NCBI GenBank assembly: GCA_030144725.1
Contig: JASKMD010000003.1
Span: 1,243,741 to 1,307,740 of the forward strand
Direction of reading: 5' to 3'
Source of the DNA: Haematococcus lacustris
Lineage: Eukaryota > Chlorophyta > Chlorophyceae > Chlamydomonadales > Haematococcaceae
DNA length: 64,000 nucleotides
How positions within the stretch are numbered: position 1 is the first letter of the stretch; each line of letters starts with the position of its first letter. The notes under the pieces are model-generated. The model made no database searches. It worked only from the letters and a program-made list of their open reading frames with translations, and was not told where the DNA came from. The position numbers and the translations under genes are program-made. Positions 1 through 8,930 of this stretch are shown here, piece after piece.

Positions 1-9
1 AGCCCGCGG

Positions 10-240
10 CTGCTGCTGCTGTTGCCACTACTGACTGTCTGTCTGACGCTGTTGCCGCTGCCGCTGCCGCCGCCGCTGCCGCCGCCGCTGCCGCCGCCGC
101 TGCCGCTGCCGCTGCCGCTGCCACCGCCGCTGCCGCCGCCGCTGCCGCCGCCGCTGCTGCCGTTGCTGCCGCTGCTGCCGCTGCTGCTGCTGCTGCTGCT
201 GCTGCTGCCGCTGCCGCTGCCGCTGCTGCTGCTGCTGCAC
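10..240. repeat. CTG/CCG-rich compound trinucleotide-hexanucleotide repeat
   Basis: The stretch is built from CTG and CCG triplets in mixed order, with a few interruptions at the left end that include GTCTGTCTG. The same interrupted head occurs at 5926-6013, so both come from one ancestral repeat. All frames read as poly-Leu/Pro or poly-Gln/Arg and are open only because the repeat has no stops. No gene is supported. Confidence 0.9.
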
Positions 241-431
241 TCTGCTGCTGCGGCTCTAAGCACAATCCCAGCCTGCGGCGCCTGCTGTCACCAATGTGGT
301 GCAGGTGGTGGAGGGCGTTCCTCTGGGCCCTAGCCCATGGAGGTATGTCCAGGCGCAGCAGTCTGCAGCTGGGGTATGGATGCTGGGCTGTGGCTGGGCT
401 ATGGGCCACAGCAGGTCCATGGGCCAGATAT
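240..431 (+). pseudogene. Exon shard of an unidentified gene (paired with 7034-7180)
   Basis: The plus frame reads PAVTNVVQVVEGVPLGPSPW, and a related frame at 7034-7180 reads SAPAVTSAVQVMDRGPL. Both follow a run of Ala codons. The shared residues across two diverged copies suggest a once-coding exon. There is no start, no clear splice junction and no continuation, so this is a remnant. The parent gene is not recognised. Confidence 0.35.
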
Positions 432-602
432 GTGCTGGACCTGCCCCTAAGCGATGCTCGTACCTGTCATTGCTGGCTGACACCCTGACACTGCTTTGGC
501 GTGACTGAACCTCTTGCTGGGCTCAGGCAGGCCAGGCCTGAGCCTACCAAACTACGAAACGCCTTTCGCCTGTCTGTCTCTTGTCTTGTCTCTTTTGTGT
601 GG

Positions 603-1037
603 CCCCTGCCCCTGCCCCTGCCCCTGCCCCTGCCCCTGCCCCTGCCCCTGCCCCTGCCCCTGCCCCTGCCCCTGCCCCTGCCCCTGCCCCTGCCCCTGCC
701 CCTGCCCCTGCCCCTGCCCCTGCCCCTGCCCCTGCCCCTGCCCCTGCCCCTGCCCCTGCCCCTGCCCCTGCCCCTGCCCCTGCCCCTGCCCCTGCCCCTG
801 CCCCTGCCCCTGCCCCTGCCCCTGCCCCTGCCCCTGCCCCTGCCCCTGCCCCTGCCCCTGCCCCTGCCCCTGCCCCTGCCCCTGCCCCTGCCCCTGCCCC
901 TGCCCCTGCCCCTGCCCCTGCCCCTGCCCCTGCCCCTGCCCCTGCCCCTGCCCCTGCCCCTGCCCCTGCCCCTGCCCCTGCCCCTGCCCCTGCCCCTGCC
1001 CCTGCCCCTGCCCCTGCCCCTGCCCCTGCCCCTGCCC
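603..1037. repeat. (CCCCTG)n hexanucleotide satellite, about 72 units
   Basis: This is a near-perfect tandem array of CCCCTG over 435 bp, ending in a degenerate CCCTTG. The minus strand is (GGGGCA)n, with runs of four G separated by two bases, a pattern able to form G-quadruplexes. It is the inverted counterpart of the 234-unit array at 24629-26032: the DNA just beyond it (1045-1110) matches the reverse complement of 24540-24600. No stop codon can occur in any frame, so long open frames here are not genes. Confidence 0.97.
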
Positions 1038-1044
1038 TTGCATC

Positions 1045-1278
1045 TCGTAAACATGCCTCTTAGATTGGGTCTGCTTCTTTACCCTGCTGCTAGTATCTGC
1101 CTGCGCTGCTCCTATTAGACTGTGCCAGTCAGCCCAGGCAAAGCAGGATGGGCGGTGGGACAGGGCGGGCGGGGCGGGCATGTTGAAAACAATGTTTCCA
1201 GGCCCCACCTCCCCCAGCCGAGGACCAGCCCCCACCTGCTGCACCTGGCCCAGTGCCACCACCCCAAGCTCCCCCACG
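1045..1278 (-). other. Intron-like flank of a COG0523 exon; exon itself lost
   Basis: Read on the minus strand, this matches 24180-24300 and 24430-24545 on the plus strand, which surround a COG0523-type exon. The block running from the conserved GTGGGGCCTGGAAACATTGT through CCCATCCTG is present. It then jumps straight to GGCTGACTGGCACAGTCTAA, skipping the exon. The shard is therefore an internally deleted copy. Confidence 0.5.
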
Positions 1279-1279
1279 G

Positions 1280-1480
1280 GGCAGGTGGCTGGGTTGGGAC
1301 ACCAACGCCTGCCTCACCTTCTAGTTGTTGGGGAGAGCGTGCAGCGCCCCTAGGAGCTGTGGAGCTGGCAGGACTGGGAGGCTCTGCCCTCCATTGGCGA
1401 TGAGTACCAGCAGAGCTATATGCTCCAACCACCATCTGCTCATGGTCAGGCAGAGGTTGCACCGGGCTGCAGAGTACCAG
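1280..1480 (+). pseudogene. Broken copy of an unidentified exon (RQRLH..AAEYQ family)
   Basis: Homologous to the open exon at 23797-24060 (minus strand). The plus frame retains WQDWEALPSIGDEYQQSYM, but it has an in-frame TAG before it (QRP then stop) and a shifted tail. A second broken copy with the same TAG lies at 23465-23660. The parent protein is not recognised. Confidence 0.5.
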
Positions 1481-1689
1481 GCCTATTAGTTTGAACATGC
1501 AGTTGGCCTTACATACATTAAGCTGTTAGGTTTGATAGAGTGCCCAGTAGTCTCTAGTTGGCTGGAGAGAATGTGCCACCTGTGTGGGGAGTTTGTGGTC
1601 ATCAAAGGTGTAGACGGGGGATTGAAGACGACTGAGATTACCTACAGTCTAACATCGTCATCCTTGTTGAATCAGCTTGCGGGGCTGCA

Positions 1690-1800
1690 ATCGCCAGCCT
1701 ATGATGCGGCAGATGACCCTAGGCTACCCCGCTGCCTGCTGTATGGGCCGTAGCAGCTGCAAGGGCCGACTGCCCATGGCGCTAAAGTCACTGACGCTTG
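1690..1800 (+). repeat. Dispersed repeat R2 (upstream of copy 1)
   Basis: A block of about 110 bp containing CTATGATGCGGCAGAT, then CCTAGGCTACCCCGC, then GGGCCGTAGCAGCTGCAAGG. Related blocks lie at 10965-11070, 23160-23245 (minus), 31445-31500 (minus), 38995-39050 (minus) and 44285-44400. It travels with the upstream region of the F-box family, so it was probably copied with the genes rather than inserted independently. Confidence 0.6.
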
Positions 1801-2043
1801 GCATGATCCAGGTCTTCAGTGTGACATTAGTGCAGGTGGAACTGTATTTATAGGTTTTCACCTCCTATCAGCACACAGGCTTTGTCAAAGCTGCGCCGCT
1901 ATCAGCAAACAACCATGCATCCTGGTCACACAATAGCAAAATGCACTGCAAGGGCGCCTTTCACGCCAGTCCGCGCACCATAGCATTGTGTCTCCGCCAC
2001 TAAGTTTATCACTGATTTCTGTAGCATTTTTCCGTACACGACA

Positions 2044-2063
2044 CGCCTGGTACGTATCAGGCG
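2044..2063. promoter_or_regulatory. Conserved upstream near-palindrome, copy 1
   Basis: CGCCTGGTACGTATCAGGCG matches its own reverse complement at 18 of 20 positions. The arms CGCCTG/CAGGCG are kept at the same place relative to the leader intron in copies 3, 6, 8, 9, 11, 13, 15, 16 and 17. This suggests a dimeric protein-binding site; function is inferred. Confidence 0.5.
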
Positions 2064-2086
2064 CATGTGAGGTCTTTGTACAGACC

Positions 2087-2093
2087 TATAAAT
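2087..2093 (+). promoter_or_regulatory. TATA-like box, copy 1
   Basis: TATAAAT sits about 115 bp upstream of the leader-intron donor and 24 bp after the palindrome. Other copies do not keep it, so its role is uncertain. Confidence 0.25.
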
Positions 2094-2208
2094 TGCTTGA
2101 GCACCCCATCCGTCGTTCAAAGTTCAAGTATTGAATTCAAATTCTCTTCTACTCCCAAGTCCTATCCTGTGCTGTCCTGTGAGCTCGTCAACGACGCCTT
2201 GCAGCAGG

Positions 2209-2303
2209 TAGGTCTTGCCGTGCACCAACAGTCCTAAGCTCTGCAGTACGCATCGTCTTGCTTCGCTATGTTTCTTGACGCTACAGGCCTACTGATCCTG
2301 TAG
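2209..2303 (+). other. 5' leader intron, copy 1
   Basis: The donor is CAG|GTAGGT and the acceptor CTGTAG| lies 5 nt before the ATG. The 79-nt homologues in the other copies keep the same ends and the internal block ATCGTCTTGCTTTGCTAT. This copy is 95 nt because extra bases lie between TTTCTTGACG and the final TAG. An alternative acceptor, CTACAG, lies at about 2281-2286. Confidence 0.65.
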
Positions 2304-2308
2304 AACTG

Positions 2309-3976
2309 ATGAAGAGGTCATCAGCAGGCAACGTGAACAAGGGCCAGCAGCCTCAGGGCCTGCAGGGCCTGCCAGCGGAACTTTTGGATGCAATCCTGAG
2401 CCAGCTGGATGCAAGCAGTAGGCTGCCAGTCTTCAGCGCCAGCAAGCTCCTGGCCACAGCTCTGCTGCGAGTAGTTCCAATCATCCAGCTCACCTACCCA
2501 ACCCCGCATGACATCATCGGGGAGCACCTTTGTGAGCTGGCTCCCATCCTGACTGAGGCCCTGCAAAACAGGCAGCAGCCAAAGCTGCACCTCACACTGC
2601 AGCCAGCCAGCAGCCTCACAAAAGCAACAGAGCAAAGTGGGGAAGCAGAGCCAGCTGTTGCAGCAGTAGATGCGACTCAACTGGTTGCCTGGATGCTGGA
2701 GGCAGTGCCGCTGTGTGGGGCAGTCAACAGCCTGACAATCAGCTGTGGCAGGGACTTTGATCTTGCATGGGCGCCTGATTGCAGCACAGTCCTGGCGTCC
2801 TCCTTCCCCTCCCTGACGAGCCTGATCTTCAATAAATGCAGCATAAGCATAGGTCACTTGGCTACAGCCATTAACCACCCCCTGCTGTTGCCATGGCTGC
2901 TGCACCTGGACATCGAGGGTGCCAGCATCACACATGAAGGCCAGCCTGGCAGTTCCCCTTTCATTGGCAGCAGGCTGCAGACGCTCAGCCTAAATGGTGT
3001 CGTTGAGGTAGACGGGGAGCCTGAGCTCCTGTCTGGACTGCTGCCCTTACCCCTCACCCTGACTCAGCTGGAAGTTAAGGGTGATTGCATGGACTTGTGG
3101 GATTGGGACAGCTTAGCAGCGGCTGTGAGCAGCTTAACAAAGTTGCAGCGGCTAGTGCTCTATTGTGAGGAATTACAATGTGACATAACTATGTCAGGGG
3201 TCGTGGCACTGCTGCCAGTGCTGGCCAACCTACCCAGCCTGCACACTCTGGTGCTGGATGATGCTGTGGTGGGCCAGGAGCAGCTGGATGCCTTGCTGGC
3301 ACTCACCCAGATCACACACCTGTGCGTCGTATGCTTCTCTGGCCTGACCTCCTCCCGGTCCAGCGCAGCCTGCAGCTGGAAGAAGCTGGAGGTGCACACG
3401 ATGGACTTGGTCACGGCCGCCTACCTGCCGCTGCACAGCCTCACTCACCCTCTGCACCTGGACGTGGACCTTTGTGACAAGGGGGATTACACTGAGGAAC
3501 AACCGAGCATAGAGGTGCTGGCTGCAGCTGAGCTCAACCTGTGTGAGCGCAACAAGGCAGGGCTGGTGCCGGGTTGGGATATGTACCTGAGCAAGGCCAC
3601 TGTAGACCTGCTGACTGAGCAATATCTCGCCCACATCAGCCCTGCCGACCAGCAGCCCCCCCACCCCACTGTGCCCAGCAGCATCAGCAAATCAGGGCCC
3701 AGCACCAGCCTGGCCAGCAGCAGCAGCCCGGAGGGGCACATCACGCCAGGGGGGCCAGGCAGCAGCAGTGGGCTGGTGGGGCAGCAGGGGGGGTCAGCAG
3801 CAGGGGGCCAGGCTCTCATGCAGCGTCTGGGCCGTTGCGTGAAGAAGCTGTACATTATAGCGAAAGAAGGAGAAAATTCTACCGGATGCGCAGAAGATTG
3901 TATATCCTTAGCCAACCGGCAAGCGTTAGCTGCCCTGTATCCGACTGCAGTGGTAAAACACCGCATGGCTGTTTGA
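2309..3976 (+). CDS. F-box-like/LRR protein, copy 1 (reference for the family)
   Basis: A 555-residue single-exon protein. Residues 21-60 (LPAELLDAILSQLDASSRLP...) fit an F-box. Residues about 155-380 hold irregular leucine-rich repeats with phrases such as LPSLHTLVL, SRLQTLSLNG and LTQLEVKG. A fixed block follows (AAYLPLHSLTHPLHL, then AAELNLCERNKAGLV and ATVDLLTEQYL), then a Ser/Gly/Pro linker of about 60 residues, then the end block LMQRLGRCVKKL...NRQALAALYP. The ATG is the first after the leader-intron acceptor and matches MKRSSAGDV in the paralogues. F-box proteins typically bind Skp1 and present substrates to an SCF ubiquitin ligase, with the LRRs contacting the substrate; here that is inference from domain order. 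The tail after NRQALAALYP is longer than in sister copies. No signal peptide or membrane segment is visible. Confidence 0.85.
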   Translation: MKRSSAGNVNKGQQPQGLQGLPAELLDAILSQLDASSRLPVFSASKLLATALLRVVPIIQLTYPTPHDIIGEHLCELAPILTEALQNRQQPKLHLTLQPASSLTKATEQSGEAEPAVAAVDATQLVAWMLEAVPLCGAVNSLTISCGRDFDLAWAPDCSTVLASSFPSLTSLIFNKCSISIGHLATAINHPLLLPWLLHLDIEGASITHEGQPGSSPFIGSRLQTLSLNGVVEVDGEPELLSGLLPLPLTLTQLEVKGDCMDLWDWDSLAAAVSSLTKLQRLVLYCEELQCDITMSGVVALLPVLANLPSLHTLVLDDAVVGQEQLDALLALTQITHLCVVCFSGLTSSRSSAACSWKKLEVHTMDLVTAAYLPLHSLTHPLHLDVDLCDKGDYTEEQPSIEVLAAAELNLCERNKAGLVPGWDMYLSKATVDLLTEQYLAHISPADQQPPHPTVPSSISKSGPSTSLASSSSPEGHITPGGPGSSSGLVGQQGGSAAGGQALMQRLGRCVKKLYIIAKEGENSTGCAEDCISLANRQALAALYPTAVVKHRMAV

Positions 3977-4300
3977 CCTCCCTGCTGCCCCACACTGCAT
4001 CATGGTGACTCACAAGCAGGCTGGGTGGGCTAAGGTCGGCATGTGCTGGGTAGTGATGGTTTGACCCTGAGCTCCGTGATGCAGATAAACCTGATGGTGG
4101 TGAAGTGATGCGCGGTGTGCCCTGCCTGACTCAGGCCAGACCTGTAGTGTCAGCCAGTGGATGCCTCATATACCCTTCATTCCAGTCACCTCCCAACCAC
4201 TACACTCCTAGACCACATGAATCAAAGTTGTTTCAAAGCTAGGATGCTTGGTAGGACATGTTCGGTGTCCATGATGGTGGAGGACTGTACACCATAGTTG
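3977..4300 (+). other. Conserved 3' flank of copy 1
   Basis: About 300 bp shared by most family members, including GACCTCCCTGCTGCCCCACA, a block with GATGGTGGTGAAGTGATGCG, and CTGTAGTGTCAGCCAGTGGA. No TGTAA poly(A)-type motif is seen close behind the stop. Its conservation shows that 3' flanks were duplicated together with the coding exon. Confidence 0.5.
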
Positions 4301-5421
4301 TGAAGTCAGGTGCCCCCAACTAACAGAAGACTACACGTTCACGACCTACGACGCCGCGTCTCAGCCACGTTGTCTCTTCATGTCTCGCATATTACTAAAT
4401 ATAGTTTCAATACATGTGTCGCACAGCCCCGGATAAGCAACCTAAATCCCCGCCCCGCCCCGCCCCGGCATTTTTTGGATAGCCCTACGAGTTAGGGTAA
4501 CTATCTAATTGGACCCCATGCTGTGTCACACCGGTCCCATCTCGTAACCGGTACCATTCTGAACACTCAGTTGGGTTGGCGTTGGAATGGCAATGTCAAG
4601 GCATGGCTATATGCATGAGAACAGAACCATGAAGATAGCACCTTTGGATTGATAGCTAATCTGAGTAGTATTCATTGATTACTGATTCTTTGTTTCATGT
4701 GAGTGGCATACAACCCAACTCCTCTTGGCCAGCTTCAGGCGTATGCAAGGTATCCGGGTAAACTTGGCACAGACAGCACATGCATGCATGCCTAAATGCT
4801 TGCAATAAACCAACGATTGGCAGCTCCAACACTGTGTGAATGCTATACCAAGACGGTGCGGTGGATGTTGTGTAGCATGCTAGGCCAATCCATGGTTGCC
4901 ATGGTTGATGCTAGGCCAATCCATGGTTGCCATGGTTGATGCCAGGTCAGGATGCCAGGTCACAGCTGTGAGAGTGATGGTCACAGCTCCTGTCTCCCTG
5001 CTGAAAGCACCTCAAGCTTGGAGGCCAGACGGGCCACCTCATACCTGCAGGGTCAGAACCAGGGGTGGCAAAGGGGTGGCGGAGGGAGGCGCTCCCTAGC
5101 GTGTCTAGGATGGCAGGCATGGCGTGGGGTGGGTTACTTAGGGCTAGGGCTCACGCATTGACAAGCACTAGCACTGGCACAGTCACACTTGTGGTCACAG
5201 AGTCTCACATCCATGTGTCCACAGACCTGATACAGTAGTCCTCATTAGTATAGCAAGTCTATAGCATGAAGTAATAGAAAAACAGTGAATCGTGGCTGCA
5301 GCTGCTGTGGCTAGGTACTCAGCCAGAGTAAGTATCCCAGTAATGTGCTTCCGGACTCTAGGGTAGTCTGCTGCACCCGCCCGGCAGAGTGTCAACCTGC
5401 CCTGGCTGTGTGACCCCCCAC
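4301..5421. other. Intergenic stretch without supported gene
   Basis: Short open frames here lack homologues within the window and any splice logic. The stretch holds a CCCCG-rich run at about 4450-4470 and a 31-bp direct duplication at 4879-4940. I see no RNA gene. Confidence 0.5.
4879..4940. repeat. 31-bp direct duplication
   Basis: Two head-to-tail copies of a 31-bp unit beginning GCTAGGCCAATCCATGG, followed by a partial third start (GCCAGGTCA). Confidence 0.85.
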
Positions 5422-5890
5422 CTGATGGCCTCGCGCCGCCGTTGCTTCAAGCCCATCAGCATGTCAAATACGTAGTCGGTGCCCGGGGCAGGCCAGGCGC
5501 AGCCTCGTCAAAGTTGGCGTCAACCTGACAGGCGGCAGCAGCAGCAGCCAACACCCACTGGATCCTGTTGAGGCAACACTGGCAGCCAGGCAGCAAGCCA
5601 GCAGGCTGCTGTTGCCTGGTTTGGCAAGCAGCGCATGTTGCACCTTGCGGCAGGTGCCATGCTGAACTATGTGCCCAGCTACAGATGGCTAGTCTGACAC
5701 TGCTACTGAGCAGAGTCTGTTGCACCTTACCGGCCGGGGTTGCAGCAGCAGCCACACATCAGGTGCCTCACACACCAGGGGTTAGTGCCTACCTGTTGCA
5801 AGTCGTCCAGCAGCTTGGTCAGGCGATCCATCTCTGACAGGTAGCCGTCCGCTGAGTCAGCTGCAGCCAGGCGCCAGGCACAGGCCAGGG
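5422..5890 (-). pseudogene. Two or more exon remnants of an unidentified gene
   Basis: On the minus strand, 5793-5890 reads GYLSEMDRLTKLLDDLQQ and ends in a good donor, CAACAG|GTAGGC; the acceptor TTTTCAG lies at its start. Farther on, about 5422-5490 reads DYVFDMLMGLKQRRREAI and ends at AG|GTGGGG. The second piece has a stop just upstream in its frame, so a frameshift or another acceptor is needed. Helix-rich text at clean donors argues for real exons of one gene, but I do not recognise the protein and no 5' end is present. Confidence 0.45.
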
Positions 5891-5925
5891 CTGAAAAGGC
5901 TACAGCCCGCTGCTCCAGCTGCCAC

Positions 5926-6013
5926 TGCTGCCTGTCTGTCTGTCGCTGTTGCCGCTGCTGCTGCTGCCACTGCTGCCGTTCTATCTGACGCTGTTGCCGC
6001 TGCTGCTGCTGCT
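5926..6013. repeat. CTG-rich repeat, relative of 10-240
   Basis: Interrupted CTG triplets with CTGTCTGTCTGTCGCTGTTG inside, matching the head of the repeat at the left edge. It ends in GCTGCTGCTGCTGCAGATGA. Confidence 0.8.
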
Positions 6014-6251
6014 GCAGATGATGATGTGTATAATGACGATGACGCACCAATCATTTGGCATCTGGTCAGTCAGCTGGCCATCAACTACATCTGCTTCATG
6101 CAGTCCCCGACAGCTCCACCCATACCCTTTGTCAACAACAAACCTGTGTGGATTTCAACATCATTTTTGCATTGCATGCAATACCTAATGCAACATGCAT
6201 CTGAGTGAGTCCTACATGCCGCATGTGAAACCTGAAGTGCCAGCCGTGGTG

Positions 6252-6645
6252 GGGGACACGCAAGCAGCTGGTGGTGGTCTTTGGCTATGCTGGCATTGGC
6301 GCGTGGGGTAGGTGGAGGGCCGTTGCTGTGGCTGCAAGCTTGCCGCAAGGTGGTGGAGGCCCAGCAGTGGCAAGCCAAGGCTGCCTGGCAAGGTGGAGAC
6401 AGTGGGTGGTGGAAGTTGCGCACCAGCCGGGTGAGCTCAGCTGTTGGAGACTGTCTGGCTGGCTCCACACAAAGCACAACAGGCCAGCAGGCTGGGAGCC
6501 CCGAGGAGGTTATGTGCAGGACTGCTTGTTGCAGTCAGTCTGGAGCCATTGGCTTGGGGCGCCAGTGCGGTTCAAGGCGCCAGCGCAAGACCTCAGGTGG
6601 CGCCCTTGGGTGAAGCAGGCCACCCCTGTGGACCTTTGCTGATTG
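6252..6645 (+). pseudogene. Degenerate copy of a dispersed algal repeat ORF
   Basis: The plus frames read RKQLVVVFGYAGIGAWG at about 6252-6310, then, after shifts, ACRKVVE, LRTSRVSSAV, and RPAGWEPRGGYVQDCLLQSV followed by RWRPWVKQATP. From memory, this order of phrases resembles a hypothetical ORF repeated many times in chlorophyte genomes (VVFFGNAGIGTRGG..., EFRTSRVSS..., WCPWLAQATP). At least two frame changes are needed, so the copy is dead. Its class of mobile element is not certain. Confidence 0.45.
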
Positions 6646-6699
6646 TCAGGGGAGGCCCCATGGCGCCTTGTGGAGCTGTGCTAGTGGGCAGGCCAAGCA

Positions 6700-6798
6700 T
6701 CGGCACCTGCCCTAGACAAGGAGTACCCTGGCCTGAGCTTCAAGAACCTGCCAGACAACCCACCCAAGGCCAAGGCCCAGCAGTCTATAGCACAGTAG
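6700..6798 (+). pseudogene. Short exon-like C-terminal end
   Basis: An open 32-codon segment, SAPALDKEYPGLSFKNLPDN followed by PPKAKAQQ and a TAG. The composition looks protein-like, but there is no start or visible acceptor. It may belong to the same remnant gene as 7034-7180. Not recognised. Confidence 0.25.
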
Positions 6799-7033
6799 TG
6801 TGAGTGCTCTAGGCACTGTGCAAGCCGTTGCTTGCACAGGAGCATGTGTTGCATGCCAACTTTGGAAAGGGTGTGGGGACAGATGTTGACAGTGGGCCTG
6901 GAGTCAGACAACACAACCCCTAGTTGCAGGCTGATGTGTGCTGTGGATGAGGATGCCGGCACCGTCTTGGCTGTGGCATCACCCAGGTGTTGGGCCCCTG
7001 CGCCCAGCCCAGCCTGTGGGACTATACTCGGCT

Positions 7034-7180
7034 CGCTGCTCCTGTTGCTGCTGCTGCGGCCCATGCCCTGAGCACAGCTTCGCAGTCGGCGCCTGCTGTA
7101 ACCAGTGCGGTGCAGGTGATGGACAGAGGTCCTCTGTGCCCTCATGGCTCTACTCGTCCCATAGAGTCCCAGCTTCGGAC
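7034..7180 (+). pseudogene. Exon shard paired with 240-431
   Basis: Reads AAAAAHALSTASQSAPAVTS and continues VQVMDRGPLCPHG. Diverged relative of the left-edge shard, preceded by the same Ala-codon run. Confidence 0.3.
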
Positions 7181-7189
7181 TCCCAACCC

Positions 7190-7316
7190 CTTAAATTTAT
7201 GGCCGAGTGCAGCAGGCTGTTGCTTGGCTCGAAATTCTGGGCTGTAGCTGGGAATGATGCGAAATGCACTGCAAAGGCGCCTTGCACGCCATAGCATTCT
7301 GTCTCCGTCGCTGAGT
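7190..7316 (+). other. Displaced upstream region of broken copy 2
   Basis: Contains GCGAAATGCACTGCAAAGGCG, TGCACGCCATAGCATTCTGT and CTCCGTCGCTGAG, which in copies 1 and 3 lie within 400 bp upstream of the start. The continuation (AGATTGCTGGAG) resumes at about 9304, so the block was split by the transposon at 7319-9296. Confidence 0.6.
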
Positions 7317-7705
7317 AAGGCCCCCTTTCCAATGGACTCCGGGCGGAGTTGGAGTCGGCACTTTTTCGAACTCCAACTCCACCCCTTTCCATTGCTCCGG
7401 AGCCCGGAGTTGGAGTCCACCTGCAGCTGTAGGAACTTGAAGGATCGAGCGAGGCTGTCAGCTGCGAGCTGTGTGCTGCGAGGAATCCAGAGGAATGCCG
7501 CAATCCCAGGAGCAGCCGCAAATCCAAAGAGCCACTGACCGTGCAGGCGCTACAACCGCGTCAGTGAGTATTGGAAGACTTTATACCCCAACGTCGTCGA
7601 CGTGGTGGGGCACGCAGCCCGCGAAACAGCGTATCGTTTGCGATTTCACATTTGACAGTGCTGCCCATGATTGTTGTCAATACACCATCACCACCCAACA
7701 AGCCC

Positions 7706-7875
7706 CACTGTAAGACCTTGTAAACCACTTGAGACACTGTAAGACACTGTAAGCCACTGTGAGACACTGTAACACTCGAGACACTGTAAGACCTCGAGGC
7801 TGTAAGACCTCGAGGCTGTGAGACTGTTGGACAAGCCTCGAGACTTGAGACTTGAGATACAGTAAGACCTTGAGA
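7706..7875. repeat. Degenerate minisatellite inside the transposon
   Basis: Irregular repeats of GAGACACTGTAAGAC and GACCTCGAGGCTGTAA follow one another for about 170 bp. Unit length varies between roughly 9 and 20 bp. Confidence 0.7.
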
Positions 7876-8084
7876 CGTCAATTTTGCATGTGACAACGGT
7901 CCACATTACATCACAACGGCAGCGAGGCAAGAACCACCAGCAAGACAAACCACGCCAACCAGCTGATGCCAAGTCCAATGCAAGTGGGCACCTTTAGTCT
8001 GTCCAAAGGGCATGTGTCTAGCACCAGCTACAGCTCTGATGGTGGAACAAGCTGCAGCAGGTTGACATAGCTGAATTCAACCTG

Positions 8085-8145
8085 TGCGCCAGGTACATAG
8101 CCCTGTGACTCCAGGTGTGATAGCCCTGTGGCTCCAGGTGTGATA
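8085..8145. repeat. 24-bp direct duplication
   Basis: ATAGCCCTGTGACTCCAGGT and ATAGCCCTGTGGCTCCAGGT follow each other, each continued by GTG. Confidence 0.7.
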
Positions 8146-8354
8146 GGAGCAAGAGGGCTTACACTTGAATCCTTGCCAGCTGATCCCCAATCCTGGTTGA
8201 GCACCACCCTGCTATGTTGCCAGGCGTATGGCAAGTACAGCCGCAACAGCAGCGGCTACAGCGGCTGCAGCAGCTTGTGAAGCATGGTGAATTGGGGATG
8301 CAGGCCAAACTGGGGATGCAGGCCAAACGGCACTGGCTGCTCTTGTTGCAGTTG

Positions 8355-8660
8355 CTACATCATCATCTTGCGTCGCAGTTGGCTTTGCTGCAGTTGTTGT
8401 TGCAGTAGTTGCAGCTGCAGCTGCTCATGTTGCAGCTCTGCTCTGTGCAACAGTGACAGGGTAATGGCAATGGTGACAAGGGGTAGCATGATGCTGAACA
8501 CCTACACACCAAGGACCTAACCTAACCCTGCACATGACAAGCTAATAGGATGGCACAAGCAAGGACGTGCATATGCCACGCTACTTGCCTCGTGAGTGGG
8601 GTTCATCATGTTGAGCTTGTTCCTCTTGGCGCCCTTCAAGATCTTCTTCGTCACCACCAC
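8355..8660 (-). CDS. 3' end of an unidentified membrane/coiled-coil protein, two exons
   Basis: Exon 8589-8660 (24 codons: VVVTKKILKGAKRNKLNMMN, then PTHE) follows the acceptor TGTGTAG|. It joins in phase 0 to exon 8355-8501 (48 codons and TAG) after the acceptor TGTGTAG|. The 87-nt intron begins GCAAGT, a GC-AG donor. The second exon starts with a hydrophobic stretch, VFSIMLPLVTIAITLSLL, likely one membrane helix, then a Gln/Leu-rich coiled coil (ELQHEQLQLQLLQQQLQQ) and a basic end, RRKMMM. The 5' part is missing from the window: DNA upstream belongs to the same transposon. It is therefore a captured gene fragment or the tail of a passenger gene. Not recognised by name. Expression is unknown. 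Confidence 0.6.
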
Positions 8661-8699
8661 CTACACATAGCAACAATGGCTGCTTGATAAACAATGCAA

Positions 8700-8930
8700 T
8701 CAAGCCATGATGTGTAAAGAACTAGCTGCTATAGCAACGTCCACCAGCCTTGCCTGTGCGCTACGAGCTCCACTTGTAGACGCCTTCACATCCCCGTTTA
8801 ATGTAGTCCATTCTGTACAAGGCTTGCTTCTCCGCAGCGCCACCGAGTGCTCCTGGACCTCAGCAGCCAGCAAGGTTTCCATCGCGACATTTGTCTTGCC
8901 AGCACAGGCTCCGCGAAGAGCTTGTCCTCC
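8700..8930 (-). pseudogene. Possible Ski2/Brr2-like helicase motif I shard
   Basis: The minus frame reads GACAGKTNVAMETLLAAEVQ. GKTNVAM is the text following Walker A in Brr2/ASCC3-type helicases (usually TGAGKTNVAM). What follows does not continue convincingly as a helicase, and the segment lies inside the transposon. Treat as a weak hint of another captured fragment. Confidence 0.2.

Noticed and set aside
467..1277. Long open frames encoding poly-(Leu-Pro), (Arg-Gly), (Gln-Gly), (Ala-Pro), (Cys-Pro)
   Set aside because: All frames are open because the CCCCTG repeat contains no stop; no start context, homologue or splice signal supports a protein.
2321..2935. Antisense open frames opposite the F-box genes (also at 22010, 28955, 42577, 57889, 61469)
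   Set aside because: Recur at the same place opposite every copy as a by-product of codon bias; no independent start or splice evidence.
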